Assembly: GCF_045679555.1 (NCBI RefSeq)
Contig: NC_092120.1
Span: 10,327,305-10,391,304 of the forward strand
Length of the DNA: 64,000 nt
Source of the DNA: Salvelinus alpinus
Taxonomy: Eukaryota; Chordata; Actinopteri; Salmoniformes; Salmonidae
Direction: 5' to 3'
Position 1 is the stretch's first letter; each line of letters starts with the position of its first letter. Positions 12,369 through 27,699 of this stretch are shown one piece after another. The position numbers were made by a program, and so were the translations under genes. The notes beneath the pieces are model-generated. The model was not told the DNA's origin. It made no database searches and worked only from the letters and a program-made list of their open reading frames with translations.

Positions 12369-12900
12369 TGAAAGGCCTCCCAAGTGGTGCAGTGGTCTAA
12401 GGCACAGCATCGCAATGCTTGAGGTGTCACTACAGACTCGGGTTCGATCCCAGGCTGTGTCACAGCAGGCCGTGACTGGGAGACCCATGAGGCGGCACAC
12501 AATTGGCCCAGCGTCGTCAGGGTCAGTGGAGGGTTTGGCCGGTCGGGATTTCCTTGTCGCACCGCGCTCTAGTGACTCCTTGTGGCGGGCCGGGAGCCTG
12601 CGAGCTGACTTCGTGCACCTGCAAGCTGACTTCGGGTGCCTGCAAGCTGATTTCGGGTGCCTGCAAGCTGATTTCGGGTGCCTGCAAGCTGATTTCGCCA
12701 GTTGGACAGTGTTTCCTCCGACACATTGGTGTGGCTGGCTTCCGGGTTAAGTGAGCAGTGTGTCAAGAAGCCGTGTGGCTTGGCAGGGTTGTGTTTCGGA
12801 GGACGCATGGCTCCCGACCTTCGCCTCTCCCGAGTCCATAAGGGAGTAGCAGCGATAGGACAAAACTGTAACTACCAATTGTGGAGAAAAGAGGGTAAAA
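12369..12900 (+). repeat. tRNA-derived SINE, SmaI-type family, with internal tandem expansion
   Basis: It starts 'ggcctcccaagtggtgcagt', has the tRNA-like B-box 'gggttcgatcccaggc', and shares its body with the copies at 3557 and 13376. It differs by an internal 21-bp tandem array (12594-12698). It ends near 12900 in an A-rich tail. Confidence 0.85.
12594..12698 (+). repeat. 21-bp tandem repeat, five units, inside a SINE
   Basis: Five consecutive units match 'gtgcctgcaagctgatttcg' plus one base. The last three are nearly identical and the first two differ at a few positions. Because the unit is a multiple of three, all frames stay open, which explains several spurious ORFs here. Confidence 0.92.
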
Positions 12901-13375
12901 AGTACATCAAAAACATTATACAAAAAATGTTGCCTGAAAAATGCCCATTCATGGTGACAATAGAGCCCTTATATTCTGTATACTTTGGAAGTATTAGAAT
13001 TAACCCTTGGCAGTCTTCTAAAGGAAATAGCAATAGCAAACTGGATCAAATGTCTTTGTAGATGACGGCAGAATGTTAAACTTTTGCAGTGAAATATGCT
13101 GTAAACCTAGTCTATCGGACAGACAAAAAGTTTATGAAAGACAACAATTGTAAATTGTGAATTATATTTAATAGGGCCTAATGTTTTGCATTGACTTTTT
13201 CTCAAACCTATGCTTATGCTGCACTGCCCAAATTCTGAAACATTGTCTGCTTACAGTGGTAGCCATACACACTTCAATGCAAAATATCAACAGTCTGTTC
13301 ACCTGTATGTTATAAACCATGCTTCCTTCCTGATGCATTGCGTAAAATACTTTAAATAAAAGCGTATCTACTAGG

Positions 13376-13880
13376 GGGCCTCCCGGGTGGCGCAGTGGTC
13401 TAAGGCACTGCATCGCAGTGCTAGCTGTGCCACCAGAGACTCTGGGTTCGAACCCAGAGGTCCATGGGGCAACGCACAATTGGGAAGGCACAATTGGGAA
13501 GGTCCATGGGGCAACGCACAATTGGGGAGGTCCATGGGGCAACGCACAATTGGCCTAGTGTCGTCCGGGTTAGGGAGGGTTTGGCCGTTAGGGATGTCCT
13601 TGTCTCATCGCGCACTAGCGACTCCAGTGGCGGAGTGCACGCTGACCAGGTCGCTAGGTGTATGGTGCTTCCTCCGACACATTGGTGCGGCTGGCTTCCG
13701 GGTTGGATGCGCGCTGTGTTAAGAAGCAGTGCGGCTTGGTTGGGTTGTGTTTTGGAGGACGCATGGCTCTCGACCTTCGTCTCTCCCGAGCCAGTACGGG
13801 AGTTGTAGCGATGAGACAAGACAGTAACTACGAACAATTGGATACCACGAAATTGGGGAGAAAAAGGAGGTATAAATAAT
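13376..13880 (+). repeat. tRNA-derived SINE, SmaI-type family, near full length
   Basis: The head 'ggcctcccgggtggcgcagt' contains a SmaI site (CCCGGG). The B-box region is 'gggttcgaacccagag'. The body includes 'ttcctccgacacattggtgc' and ends 'cacgaaattggggagaaaaa' before an A-rich tail. A short segment containing 'ggtccatggggcaacgcaca' is present in three imperfect tandem copies at about 13462-13552. Confidence 0.88.
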
Positions 13881-15306
13881 ACAATTTTAAAAAGCGTATC
13901 TAATAGGCCCAATTGACCCTTTGCTGGCAAATTTGCTGGCAAATTCCCCTCCACTGGCAAAATCCCCTCACAATGATCTCAAACTGTGTTTTTAATACAC
14001 ATCACCTTGCTAATCAAGAAACTCTCTGGTATGTTGTAGTGGACTGTCATAACAATTGCATCACAGGAACCTGGTAAAATGAAGGCTAGCCACTGGATGG
14101 CTGAATGCACTGTCAGCCAAAGTTAGGCTACTAACCACTTTTGGCGCTAAATAGTTCTCTCAAATCGACTCCTGATGTCGACAGCAGATGAGAGTTATAT
14201 TCATAACATGGGTAACTGGGTAACTACCTAAGACTAGCTAGTACATAAAAACAAATATATATATATATTAACTCGCTAGCTGGCTAGTCTTCGCAACATT
14301 CGGTGGTCAATAAGACTGAGTTAATTAACAAACAATGTAACAAAACAGGCTCTGCATTTGAGGAATCTAGGGCTGTCCCCGAGAAAAAATAATCTTGGTA
14401 GACCAAAAGTCATCTGTTCTTTTCGATCAATGGATTGGTCTCCCCAAAAGATTGTGTATTTTTTCATATACAGACACATCCTATGTGTTTTAATAAAATC
14501 AACTATATGCATTGAGCTTGTCTCATGCTTTAAGCGCACTGTTTGATGAAATAAGACACAAATGACTCAAGAGGGAGAAATCAAGATAACTAGAAGAAAA
14601 AAAACTTAACCTGGCCCGACCATCCTCCTGGCTTTTGTAGATTCTGCCATTACTCTCCTGAAGTTGCCGGTAATAGGCTACACGAGGAGTCTGCAACCTT
14701 TCTCAAATGCTAATACCGATCTGGTGCCAGTTATGGTTTTCATATGCACATTTTCGTGAAACAGTTTCATTTCATTTATATTCATATCTCAAAATCATTG
14801 CCATGTGGTTAATCAAAATTCTATCCAAATCTAAATGAAAATGATACAAATCTATAAGGTAACTTCTATTGCCATATGTAAAAATAGCCTACATAAAGCC
14901 AACAAATAAAAACATTGCAGCCTGCAATTAGAAAATATCCTTATATAAATAAATATCCTATAAATCACATTGGCTAAGTATTGCCTCACTTCGCTGTGCA
15001 CCTCTCAAATTTTGTAACAATGCGTAGCGCTCCATATAGCTCTGCATTGACATGATTGGTTGAAGATAGGTCGGGGCGGAACGTCCTGTATAAACACAAA
15101 CTCACTTCCTTGACAACAGCTCTGCTCTGCTAAGCGCATGAAGTATGAAAGCCCTGATGTCTGCAGAGGCTGCATCACAGTAAATGCTGTAAGGCCACTT
15201 CAGATGTCAGATTGACCATGCAAAGCCTTTGAGTCTCAGCCTCCGCAATGGATTGGTTCACTGAGATGACAGGAGTCTCGTGTGCCATACAAATAATATA
15301 TATATA
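13881..15306. other. Interior of the nested DNA transposon, no gene seen
   Basis: AT-rich sequence with an (AT)n run near 14257-14270. No ORF resembling a known transposase or host protein was recognised. Confidence 0.4.
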
Positions 15307-16925
<1,619 letters not shown>

Positions 16926-16974
16926 TATATACACGTATTTGCTATGGCTCAACTAAAAAAGCCATAAATTAAAA

Positions 16975-18290
16975 ATTAAAAAATTGTATTGGTCACATAC
17001 ACATGATGTTATTGCGGGCATGGCGAAATGCTTGTGTTTCTAGCTCCAACAGTGCAGTAATATCTAACAAGTAATATCTAACAATTTCACAACAATACAC
17101 ACAAATCTAAGGAATGTAATTAAGAATATATAAATATATGGATGAGCAGTAGAATAGAATAGAATACAGTATATACATATGAGATGAATAATGCAAAATA
17201 TGTTAACATTATTAAAGTGACTTGTGATCCATTATTAAAGTGGCCAGTGATTTCAAGTCTTGTATATAGGCAGCAGCCTCTAATGTGCTAGTGATGGCTA
17301 TTTAACAGTCTGATGGCCTTGAGATAGAAGCTGTTTTTCAATCTCTCGGTCCCAGCTTTGATGCACCTGTACTGACCTCGCCTTCTGGATGACCTCGCCT
17401 TTTAGGTGCCAAGCCAAATTTCTTCAGCCTGTTGCGCCTTCTTCACCACACTGTCTGTGTGGGTGGACCATTTCAGTTTGTCAGTGGTGTGTACGCCGAG
17501 GAACTTGAAGCTTTCACCTTCTCCACTGTGGTCCCGTCAATGCGGATAGATGGATGCTCCCTCTGACGTTTCCTGAAGTCCACGATCAGCTCCTTTGTTT
17601 TGTTGACGTTAAGTGAGAGGTTATTTTCATGGCACCACACTTCCAGAGCCCTCACCTCCTCCCTGTAGGCTGTTTCGCCATTGTTGGTAATCAAGCCTAC
17701 TACTGTTGTGTCGTCTGCAAACTTTATGAACTTGATGATTGAGTTGGAGGCGTGCGTGGCCACGCAGTCATGGGTGAACAGTGAGTACAGGAGGAGGCTA
17801 TACCCTTGTGGGGACCCTGTGTTGAGGATCAGCGAAGTTGAATTGTTGTTTCCTACCTTCAGCACTTGGGGGCGGCCTGTCAGGAAGTCCAGGACCCAGT
17901 TGCACAGGGCGGGGTTCAGACCCAGGGCCTTGAGCTTAGTGATGAGCTTGGAGGGTACTATGGTGTTGAATGCTGAGCTATAGTCAATGAACAGCATTCT
18001 TGCATAGGTATTCCTCTTGTCCAGATGGGATAAGGCAGTGTGCAGTGCGATGGCGATTGCATCGTCTGAGGATCTATTGGGGCGGTAAGCAAGGCGATAT
18101 GATCCTTGACCAGTCTCTCAAAGCATGATGACAGATGTCCCACCAGGGCGCGATAGTCATTTAGTTCAGTTACCTTTGCTTTCTTGGTTACAGGAGCAAT
18201 GGTGGCCATCTTGAAGCATGTGGGGAGAGCACACTGGGATAGGGAGAGATTAAATATGTTTGCCCAAATTTTCTGGGGTGGGGCTTAGCG
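16975..18290 (-). mobile_element. LINE fragment (RSg-1/L2-like), 3' part of reverse transcriptase and 3' UTR
   Basis: On the minus strand, open segments at 17473-17997 and 17958-18209 encode reverse transcriptase pieces: [48 protein letters not shown] and [26 protein letters not shown] is the catalytic box in its fish LINE form. The 3' UTR extends leftward to about 16975. The copy is 5'-truncated and frameshifted. Confidence 0.88.
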
Positions 18291-19139
18291 AAGGGTCAAT
18301 TAAATGAGAGATGCGCATGGTAATTTGTTGTAGGCTATGGATACTTCGGGAATATGAACCCATCATGGCCAGAAAAGGTGACACATTTATCCTGCATTGG
18401 TTATGAAAATATGGATTGTGTATAAATGCAATATTGTCTCCTCGAGAAATGTGAAAGTACAGTATTCAGAAGTAACCTACAACCACCTGTTCCACCGTTA
18501 ATAAACTGCACTTTGGATCAGATGGCATAGAGCAAAATACTTGAAATAGCTTATCTATTTACTACTATGAAGTGGGTCCAATTCAACCAGAGATGGGACG
18601 AATGGTATCCTTGTTGTAGACCTATGCTACCTCATGAGTATGAAAACATCACAGAAAAGGTGAGGAATTTATTATGCAATGATCATGGAAATTAAATAAA
18701 TAATAGCTTTGGAAATAAATGGCTATTTCTAATTATTTTCAAATGCAAAAACAAACTAAATAGATTTCTCTCTTCTCACTAAGGGCAAATGATTGCATCT
18801 TGTTATTAACCTGTTTAACCTGTTCATATCCTCCATTTGCAGAAAATACTAATCTACTTGCCTGCTTGCAATGCAGTACTTCAACTACTATAAACTGTGC
18901 TTACGCATGATCTAAAGTTTGTGGGAAGGTGAGCACATTTTCATGTCAAATTCAGTTTTTATAAATGCCAACTTTTGTGTGAAAACTGGCACACGCATGT
19001 TTAATTTCCATAATCATTACATAATAAATTCCTCACCTTCTCTGTGATGATTTCATACTCGAGGTAACATAGGCCTTTTATTTTGTATTCTTTTTTTACT
19101 TCAGTTTATTTTAGTAAATACTTTCTGAACACCTTTTTT

Positions 19140-19240
19140 CTCAAAACTGCATTGTTGGTTAAGGGCTTGTAAGTAAGCATTTCACTGTTGTATTCGGCGC
19201 ACGTGACAAATCAAATTTGATTTGATTTTTTATTTGATTT
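19140..19240 (+). repeat. LINE/SINE 3' tail fragment
   Basis: It contains 'taagcatttcactgttgtat', 'tcggcgcacgtgacaaatca' and a TTTGATTTGATT tail, the common 3' end shared by salmonid LINEs and HpaI-type SINEs. Only the tail is present. Confidence 0.7.
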
Positions 19241-19339
19241 GGGGTCTATTTTGTACATTCACAAGGTTTATAAAATGAGGCCCCTGGTCAGTCTGTCATG
19301 AAAAGAGCAGTTGTTCTTAATGTTTTGTATACTCAGTGT

Positions 19340-22300
19340 ATGGCTCTGTGAAGCACTTCCCAACAGCGTACATTCTTCCTTACTTCAACAAAACAATCCC
19401 TGATGTGACAAGCTAAATAGGTGAGAGCAATGTTCCCAAAATATTGCTCCCATTTATAATAGGATTATCAGCGAGATCGAGAGAGGTAACCTCTAATACT
19501 AATAATAACCAGTAACTACCATATCAAGGCTCCTGATAAAGGAGGTCAGTTAACTATTAGCCTTTGGAGACCATTCAACAAGACATTTGGAAAGATGGCC
19601 ATGCTAGTGTTTTAATGGTCTTACCAATAGGGTCCTGTGATTGGTGGGGACGGTAAATAGACTGATAGGAGGGAGGGAGGGGCTCTACATAGATGGTGCT
19701 GATAGGTCCGGTTTTGGATGCAGAAATGTGGTGCTTACTGAAGTCTCCCCAACACACCCCACCACCAGCCGAAGATGTGGCTGTAACATCTGCCAAATGG
19801 AAAAAGTTAAAAGACAATTAGGCCTAAGTATCAATACTCTGAAGTGATTTCCTCTCCTTATCTAATTTCCTTCATCTGCACTGATGTGAAATAACTGGAC
19901 TGGTGAAAGCAATTTTCAGTAGATAGCTTAATAAACGATTGTACTTCAAATGATTGTCAGATCAGTCCAGCTGAAGGAGAGCAGGAAGCATGCAGGAAGC
20001 CTTTTTACACTGCTGACATGCACACACCCTGGGCACCCAGCTCTTGACAGCAAGTGCAACTGAAGTACTTGACAGGAGGTGTTGAGGTGTAGGCGTAGAC
20101 TAGTGCGGGTACTTTTGAACAGGTATGCCAATCCTGATGGACAAGTCTTAAGCAACCACATGATAGTTGGGACTAAATGTTGCCTTGCTACTTTGGCCCC
20201 CAACTTCCTCAAAACTGTCGCAAATAATGGAGGAGCATCAGCATTGGCAATTAACAACACTGACTTATTTTTTTACTTATTTTACTAATTTACTTATTTT
20301 AAAGCCACAGTCAGATTTCCAGTAATTTCAACTAATGCAATATAGCCTACCCCTTAATTTGGAAGAATATGACTTATTATTCATAATTTGATGAGTACAG
20401 TAGTCTTATCATAATAGAAGAACATACTACTCCATTGTTTATGTTTATGTTGACATAAAATGTATACTGGTAAACAAATGATGTAATGTTTATCTTCTAT
20501 ATTGTTATTCCTTCAGCACTATTATAATCGTGTTCGCATGTGGAAAAATCTTTCCCTAGCAAAATAATTGCTCCCTTGATATACACATTTTATAGTGTAG
20601 CCTTTATAGTAAATAAAACTTTCAAATGTAATATTATTTATAATAGGCCTACCCCTAATGTATTATCAGGCTAGAGCATTTAGGCCTATAGAGCCCACCA
20701 AACAAATTCAATAGACATTTTACTGTCAAATTCAAACAGTGCAAGGCCGACAGGGATCTATGAAGTGTCAACTTCAATCCTAACTTCCTGGGTGGTATAA
20801 TTTGTCTATGGGTTAATTTTAGGCTATATATTTGTATCCATCAATTCTTGAAAACAATCATGTTCTTACCGTAACACCTGTTTTTCCTAAATTTCCACAA
20901 TGGACAATTTTCTTTGATTCGAAGCAGACACGCTCCGTGTTTTCTTCTAGCTGGGGCAGCTGCCATGTTTTACTCGTCTTGACCCTTCACTTCGATAACT
21001 TTAGTGGTAAATACCCCTGGGGTACAGATAAGATAGGCCTACTTTGAAACTGACGTGCAAGGGGTTGCTTTCTTGTAATTCCGAACCCAGACTTCCCTGT
21101 GGCCAGACCAATAAATAAACGAGAAGTGTGGGTGGACGTGAACAATATTTGACCTCCGACAAAAATGGGAGCCGTTAGTTCAGTCAAAAAGTGTAGTCCT
21201 CTCTCATATGCTCGATGTTATGACGTCTTCAAATCAACTGGGAACTCGGAAAAAAACCGGTCATCCAACTCGGGAATTCCAACTCGGGCCTCTTTAGAGC
21301 TCTGACTTTCTGACGTGAAGATCCCTGAAGTCATGATTTAACCTAGTATTTTTCAGAGTTCCCAGTTGTTTTGAACAAGGCAATATGCTCCATTCATAAC
21401 CAAGTGGGAAGGTAGTAATTACCAGTTGTAGCGTTGTAAATACCAGTTGGATGCATTCACATGCCTTGAACTCGTTGACAAATGCCGGATGGCTAATGGC
21501 CAACAAGCTGCGTCAACCATAAATTAAAGTACAGCTATCATACTTGTAAACAAATTATAGTTATCAAAAAACATATCAATAGATAGCTTTTTTATAAATA
21601 ATGTTTTGTTACATTTAACTGCCGAAAATTCTGTTATCAAGGTCATTTTCTTAGTAGGTGAGGCCAGAGGTCAGCATGTGGGTGAAGTCTGCGATCGGGG
21701 GTGATAGACGAGTTTCCCACATAGAGATAGAGGCCTCTTGTGACCAAAAGCAAGTTTTAGCATGGGCAGCGCCATTAGGATTTTCACCATTTTGAAGTAG
21801 TCAACTGGGTGGGACTTACTACCCGTTAAGGAAAGATTGTATATTTCCATCCAGGTCATCAGCCAATGAATTACACTTGTGAGCAAACATTTCATAACTG
21901 CAGGTGGACAGTACATTGCCAACCTTGGCTTTATACCTGTTCAAACACACCCCAGGTGGCATGTATGCACCCTTCAGTTTGTTTACCAACTCGTAGTAGT
22001 AGAAGAAAATGTACTACTTCAAAATAGAGATGGCCTCAATGGCGCAGGGCATGCTCTCACAGAAGCCAAAATCTGACCGATACAATGTTGCGTCCTCTAA
22101 CGATCTCTATGGTTTTCCACTAGTAATTACGAGTTGGAGGGGTGTTCAAGTGGATTTCTCCCAGTCGTATGTGATAAATACCACCTTCCCACTTGGTCAC
22201 AACACAGCAATAACACAGTCCAAAAACAGGTGCCCATTCAGAACAACTGTAATGCACAAAGATCTTCCTTAAATGCTTGCTAATTTTTATTGGCAACTAA

Positions 22301-23620
22301 AAGGCTTTCATACCAATAAAAATGTGTCAGCTTCACTAATGAAAGGCCAAATAAAAACATCACTTGTTACGTATAAATTATTTAAAAAAATATATAAAAA
22401 GTTAAAGAAAATCATAAGAATGACAATGATAGACTCTACAATTTGTTTCAGACTGTAATTAGCTAAAGTTTACTTGGAAATGTAGAAAGAAATCAGCGTA
22501 GTTATACATTTTATAGTCTATGCCTGCACTAAAAATCTGATTTCATACATAATACAGTAACAACTCCATTCACAATCACTCTTACAGAGCTGTGCTGTAT
22601 TGTGAAAGGATTCGTTTTCAGAGATGAAGGCATGGAGGTTGGGCCACCTGTGCAGGTAGGTACTTGTTGGACAGGTTTGATTTCTATAACAAGGTTGCCA
22701 TTTTTGGGTGCACAAAAAGCCATGCAATCCACATTCTCCAATAATGAAATGGGTCTCAATGTCAATTTTTGTACTAAATCAATTATCTTAAAATTATTTG
22801 TTAGCTCTTATAATGACATGGCATTGCTAATGTGTGGACGTCCTTTTAAAAGGCAATACAGTAATGGAATTATGAGACAAAATGTCCACTCAGTAGTCGA
22901 TGACCTTATCACAGAACATGATTTTGTGTTTGGTTGTATTGAACATTTTCAATAGGAAATTGATTGACTAGAAGGTCTAGAGGACGTCTTAGTTTTTTCT
23001 CTATAAACCTGATATTAGGTCCCAAATGTCAATGCAATTAATGTAATTAGCCTGTAATACCAGATTCATAACCAAATGCAAAACAATCGATTACAGGATG
23101 CCTCAAGTACAGATAATTGTCAAACCAAACAGTACAGTTCAGCAAATGATTTGTCTGCAGCAGGCCTAGCTAGATATTTCTGAGGAAGGCAATGGTTTGG
23201 TTATTGTAGACACTTCCCCAAGTGGCACAATTCTGTGTGGAACTACAAACTATTTTCATTAACTCTGCATTGAGCCGACAATTGTGATTTCAACATTATT
23301 CCATGGTACTTAACGGACATTCTGTCGATTAGCAGATCTTCTACAGAATGCATTCTACTGTTTCACCAAAGTGACGGTATAATGCCATGCAAGAAGATGA
23401 ATTATAACGTAGAAACTTTCACCAATAACTGTTTGTACATGCTCTATCACTGACTACCACTGCCCAGTCTATTCTACACATCATCAGTGTGGTTTAAAAT
23501 CACACTAGCACAATCCACTACAGTTTACATAGTAACCCTTTGAAAGTTAAATTCTACCAGTTGGTAAAACAGATCCTGTCTCTCTTCCCCATCCTTCCAT
23601 TCCTTCAGCCTTTCCTCCAT
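19340..23620. other. Intergenic region upstream of the tmem79 3' end
   Basis: About 4.3 kb with no supportable gene. Segments around 21240-21450 ('ggaactcgg', 'ccaactcgggaattccaact') and 22110-22210 ('ccaccttcccacttggtcac') are partly inverse to each other and look like the arms of an old DNA transposon. The rest is AT-rich with only short ORFs. Confidence 0.4.
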
Positions 23621-23624
23621 CCTC

Positions 23625-25519
23625 CTATCCCCAGAACCTCTGGCGGGAGGCTGGGGGTTGGTCTTGTTGGTGCACCACATCCTGGGCAAAGATGGTGCCC
23701 CCAGCGTCCATGGTGAAGATGAAGTAGAGATTGGCACCCAGCATGGCCACGGTGGGCAGGAAGGACAGGCCGAAGCCAAAGCCCCGAACACTGCTGCCCA
23801 GTGCAGCTGCCACCCAGTACATCAGCCTGTTGGCACAGAGGAGAGATGGACATTAGACAGATGCAGTTATTTCTATAGTCTGCCCAGACGGCCTTATATT
23901 GAGATCACATGTCATATCGGGATATGACTGACTGGGCACTGAAATTGGACAATAGATTTCACTGCATCTCTCTGGTGTATGTGACAATAAAATAAACATG
24001 TTTTTTTGCATTGTTGTCTCTTTACCTGCCGAAGGCAAAGATGATGGTGAGCAGGGGCACCAGTTTGAGCAGGTCCTGGCTCAGGTAGGGCGCCATTACG
24101 GCTAGCTGCAGGAAGTAGAGCAGAAAGAGGGTGACGGAGTCATCCACATAGCGCCGGTGCACACCCACTTCCCTGGCCTCCAATTCACGCAGCGGCTTCA
24201 CATCCCCCAACCGCATCCTGGAGACACCCAGCACCATCCAGCCTGGGAGGACAATACAAGTGTTAGCTTGTGATGTTAGTGTTGTTGTTCAACCCACCTT
24301 GCTGTTCACACCGGAGTAATTCTGGTAAAGAACATCTGCTGAATGACCAATGAGCCACTCACCCAGTATGATGGGCACCACAGCGAAGACAGAGCAGCGC
24401 AGTGTGTAGACCAGCCTGAGGGGGGCACTGTCCAGCAGTGGGGCATCAAAAGGCAGGAAGACATAGCCCCCCCACACTAGGAGGGGGAAAATCAGAGCTG
24501 CAGTGAACACAGACACTCCCACTTTGAGAGCATCCCTGTTGGTACAGTCACACCCACCTGGAGGGGAGAGGAAAGGAGAGACTTTCTTTTTACTTCAGAG
24601 GGCAGAAAGACTAACAGAAACATTACCACTTATAGATCAGATTACCTCAAATATGGGAGAAGGGGAAGGATGAATTTGCACTCGCAAAACTATTTGAGCA
24701 GAACCGCAGTGGCTGAATGAATTAAGGGAAAAACTAGCAAAGAGAAAGACAGACAATGAGAGAAAGAGGTTGGAAGCCAAAAGACAGAAAGATGAAATGT
24801 TGGTGCGTCTCTTTACATTTTGAGGACCCCCGCTCCACTGGCCAGTCGTGGTAGTAGCCATCAGGCGGGGTTCCCTGGGGAATGAGGAGGAGGCTCTTCT
24901 CTGCGTCCACATCCCAGAATACCTCCCTATCTCTGGGAGACGTCGGAGCGCTAGAGGAGTGTAGGATGGTGACGGATGGGTTGAAGACCTGCGCTGCCTT
25001 CTCAGGCAAAGAGTTCATACCATCTTCCACCTCTATCTCTACCTGCACCTTCTCCCCTCTCTTACACAGCCCTGGGTGCTGCACCTCTCTCCCCATCCAT
25101 TCTTCCTCCATTCTCATTCTCTCTGCTCCCAAATCCAGCCCTCTCTCACTCTCCATCTGGCTTTCTCCTTCGTGAAGAGAGGTGCACATGGAGTACACCC
25201 TCCTCCTCTCTCCCTCAGGGTCATCCCTCTTTCCCCTTCCCTTATCTTCTTTCGCAGTCAATGCACTTCTGTTCTTTGTAGTTGTCTCTACATCCCTGTC
25301 ACCCGGCCATCGCAGAGTGGTAGGCTCCAATTTAGCCGAACTAACCATTTCGTCTTCCTCCACCACTCCTTCCCTCCTCTTTTCCAAATCTTCCCCCAAT
25401 TCTTTAATCACCTTCTCCTCTTCCCCCCATGTTGGGGGTTGGCGTTCAGCAGTCACCCGTCTGGTTTTGGAGGGGCTGTCTTCTAGCAGCTCCAGGTTTG
25501 ACGGCAGGATCTCAGACAT
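23625..25519 (-). CDS. tmem79: Transmembrane protein 79 (mattrin)-like
   Basis: Four minus-strand exons keep one frame: 25519-24817, 24557-24363, 24242-24026 and 23826-23625. They total 1317 nt, or 438 residues plus stop; human TMEM79 has 394. The first exon is a long, highly charged, probably cytosolic N-terminus rich in Glu, Lys and Arg. The remaining exons carry about five hydrophobic segments, among them VFTAALIFPLLVWGGYVF, LRCSVFAVVPIILG, TLFLLYFLQLAVMAPYL, LVPLLTIIFAFGR and LPTVAMLGANLYFIF. A pair of cysteines (CGCDC) precedes the first segment, and the C-terminus is FWG. In mammals the protein acts in epidermal lamellar-granule secretion and has been reported to affect Frizzled receptor biogenesis; its role in fish is inferred. 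The start is the ATG at 25519, the first in the exon. Identification rests on topology, the short C-terminal motif and placement near cct3 as in human 1q22. Confidence 0.85.
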
Positions 25520-26820
25520 AGTTTTTTTTTTAGGTGTTCAAATTCTCCAGACTTCTTCCGTTTGTCTTGGTGAATCTGTCAGTGTGTCTATGCTTGATTG
25601 AGTGTTTTTACTTTGACTGAAGTCACATCACATTGTCTGTTTCTTTCTTTGTGTACCAGCTCTATTGCTTAGATGGTAAACAGCTCTTCTTCACCTACAA
25701 AGAAAAGTACATTTACAGAGTGCACATTCTGTAGGTCTTACATGTCTTCCCACGCAAGAGATGATGCCCCAAATCCGACAAGATGTAACTCCAGACAGCA
25801 TTCTAGTACCATTAATCAAACAATAGTCTCTAAAGTTGAAATTATTCCACGACAGGTAAGGTAAGCCAAGAACGATACGACAAGTAGAATCCCTCCCTGC
25901 CCCTTGCAAACAACGCTCCGCCCAATGCATCTTATTATGGTCTTTACGCATGACTACCGAAGAAAATACGCTTGCAATAGAAAACCACTAAATAAAAAAT
26001 ATTTGAAAAACAAATAGAGTTATAAAGTTGTCTGAATGTGTTAACTGTCCAGATAAATGTTGTACACAGACCTTCAAAGCGCACTCCATATCACAACACG
26101 GAAGTTTCTCATACCAGCGCACTAGATAAAATGTTGGGCTTTCGGGCCACGCAAGAAGGCTGCTAGTTATACAAAGCTAGAAAACACAACTGAAAATACA
26201 TAAAAGTGTAATACTCACCTAACCTCAACGCTTATCAAACAATGAATTTGGGAATTTTATGGAATGTCTCTTACATCGTTTTCCTACTTCTATTGTTATT
26301 GTGTAACAACTTTCAGTGGGTGGAAATTCAGGTGTGTTCAGGTAAATTATTAAAGGGTATGTTGCTAAAAAAACAAACATTAAAGGGAAAGTACGATAGG
26401 AACTGTCAGTATGATCATATTTAGTTCCTTTCGCATTTTCCCTTTAATCTATTATAGATACATACCCTTTAATAATTGAATAATTAAATGTAATAATTTA
26501 ATGTACAAAAAAACAGCAACGTGTGTATTTCAAGCAGTCTTATATGTGACTTTCTTTGGATGAAAATAATTAGTGAGAAATTGTGGATATAGCCTACAGT
26601 AAATGTTTTGTTTCATGTTACGTGTTTGTTATTGGATTGATGTGTACTATTTTACGTATTGGTGTGTACTATTCACCTTATGTTGGTTACCCTTTTTAAG
26701 ATCTAATTCCAAAAGCAATATTGGTTGAAACACAGCCCTGTCACTGACAGAATGAAGTACAGAGAATTCTAAATGTTGGTGTAGGCTACAAGAGGTCTAT
26801 CTATTTAGTTACCTAGCATT
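25520..26820. other. tmem79 upstream region, no gene recognised
   Basis: This contains the presumed tmem79 5' UTR and promoter. Non-coding 5' exons may be present but could not be placed. No ORF resembling a known protein was seen. Confidence 0.4.
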
Positions 26821-27371
26821 TAAAGGGATAGTTCACCCAAATTACAAAATTGCTAATTATTTTCCATAAGCAGTCTATGGACAAGGTATGACAGCAATCC
26901 ATGCTTTGGTTTAGTTTACCTGATATTGTTTCTAAATGCATTTGTGGCACAAATCCCATTCAAGTCATGGGACTATTAGCATTTTTTTGCGCATCATGTT
27001 GAAATAATCTATAAGTGATTTTGATAAGCTTCACAATACATTTTTTATACTTTGTATGATTTGTACATGATGCACAGAAAATGCTTATATCGGTTCCATG
27101 ATTTTAATGGGATTTGTGCCACAAATACTGAAACATTAGCATTTGGAAACCAGGGAAATATGGCACCTTACCTGGAGAAGATGGGCTTGTGGTAATGGCT
27201 GGAGCGGAATAGGTGGAATGGTATCAAATACATCAAACACATGGTTTGTCCTCTCCTCAGCAGCCTCCACTGAAACCAAAGCACTGATTGCTGTCATACG
27301 TTGTCCATAGACTGCTTGCAGGGTAAGGAAACCAATGTGTCATTTTGTAATTTGTGTGAACTACACCTTTA
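26821..27371. mobile_element. Foldback MITE-like element with a nested hAT MITE
   Basis: The left arm 'taaagggatagttcacccaa' is inverse to the right end 'tttgtgtgaactacaccttt'. Further in, 'gcagtctatggacaaggtat' pairs with 'tacgttgtccatagactgc', and 'tttgtggcacaaatcccatt' pairs with 'aatgggatttgtgccacaaa'. The right arm is interrupted at about 27161-27272 by a partial hAT-type MITE ('gcttgtggtaatggctggag' through 'cagcctccactg'). Confidence 0.75.
27161..27272 (-). mobile_element. Partial hAT-type MITE
   Basis: It shares 'gggcttgtggtaatggct' and the terminal 'cagcctcc' motif with the complete MITE at 40357-40524. The left end is degraded, so a target duplication cannot be confirmed. Confidence 0.6.
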
Positions 27372-27699
27372 AATAGGCTAATTAGGCAATATTCCCGCAT
27401 ATAATTTATATTTTTGGGAATAGATTTTTTTTCTGTAACTTCTAGACTACTCTGTTTGATCAATTACTATTGAACACAGCCTAGGTCTATGCATGGTAAT
27501 ACGATTTTATTGTGGATAGCTTCCAACTAATTTCTCTTCAGATTAATCAAATGCCCCAGCCAAACACTTTCCATACCCATCATGGATGATATACTAGAGG
27601 TATTATACATAAATGGCATAATAATTCGTGCACCATGGTGTTATGACCTAATGAAACCAGTAGAGGTCACAATAGCGTTACCTGAACTTTACACACAAT

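Noticed and set aside
12523-12808. QLAGTRN-type repeated protein on the minus strand
   Set aside because: It is produced by the 21-bp tandem array in a SINE, with no start context or neighbouring exons.
25076-25601. Plus-strand ORFs opposite the first tmem79 exon
   Set aside because: They are Ser- and Pro-rich shadows of the charged, Glu/Arg-rich minus-strand exon, which splices correctly into membrane-spanning exons.
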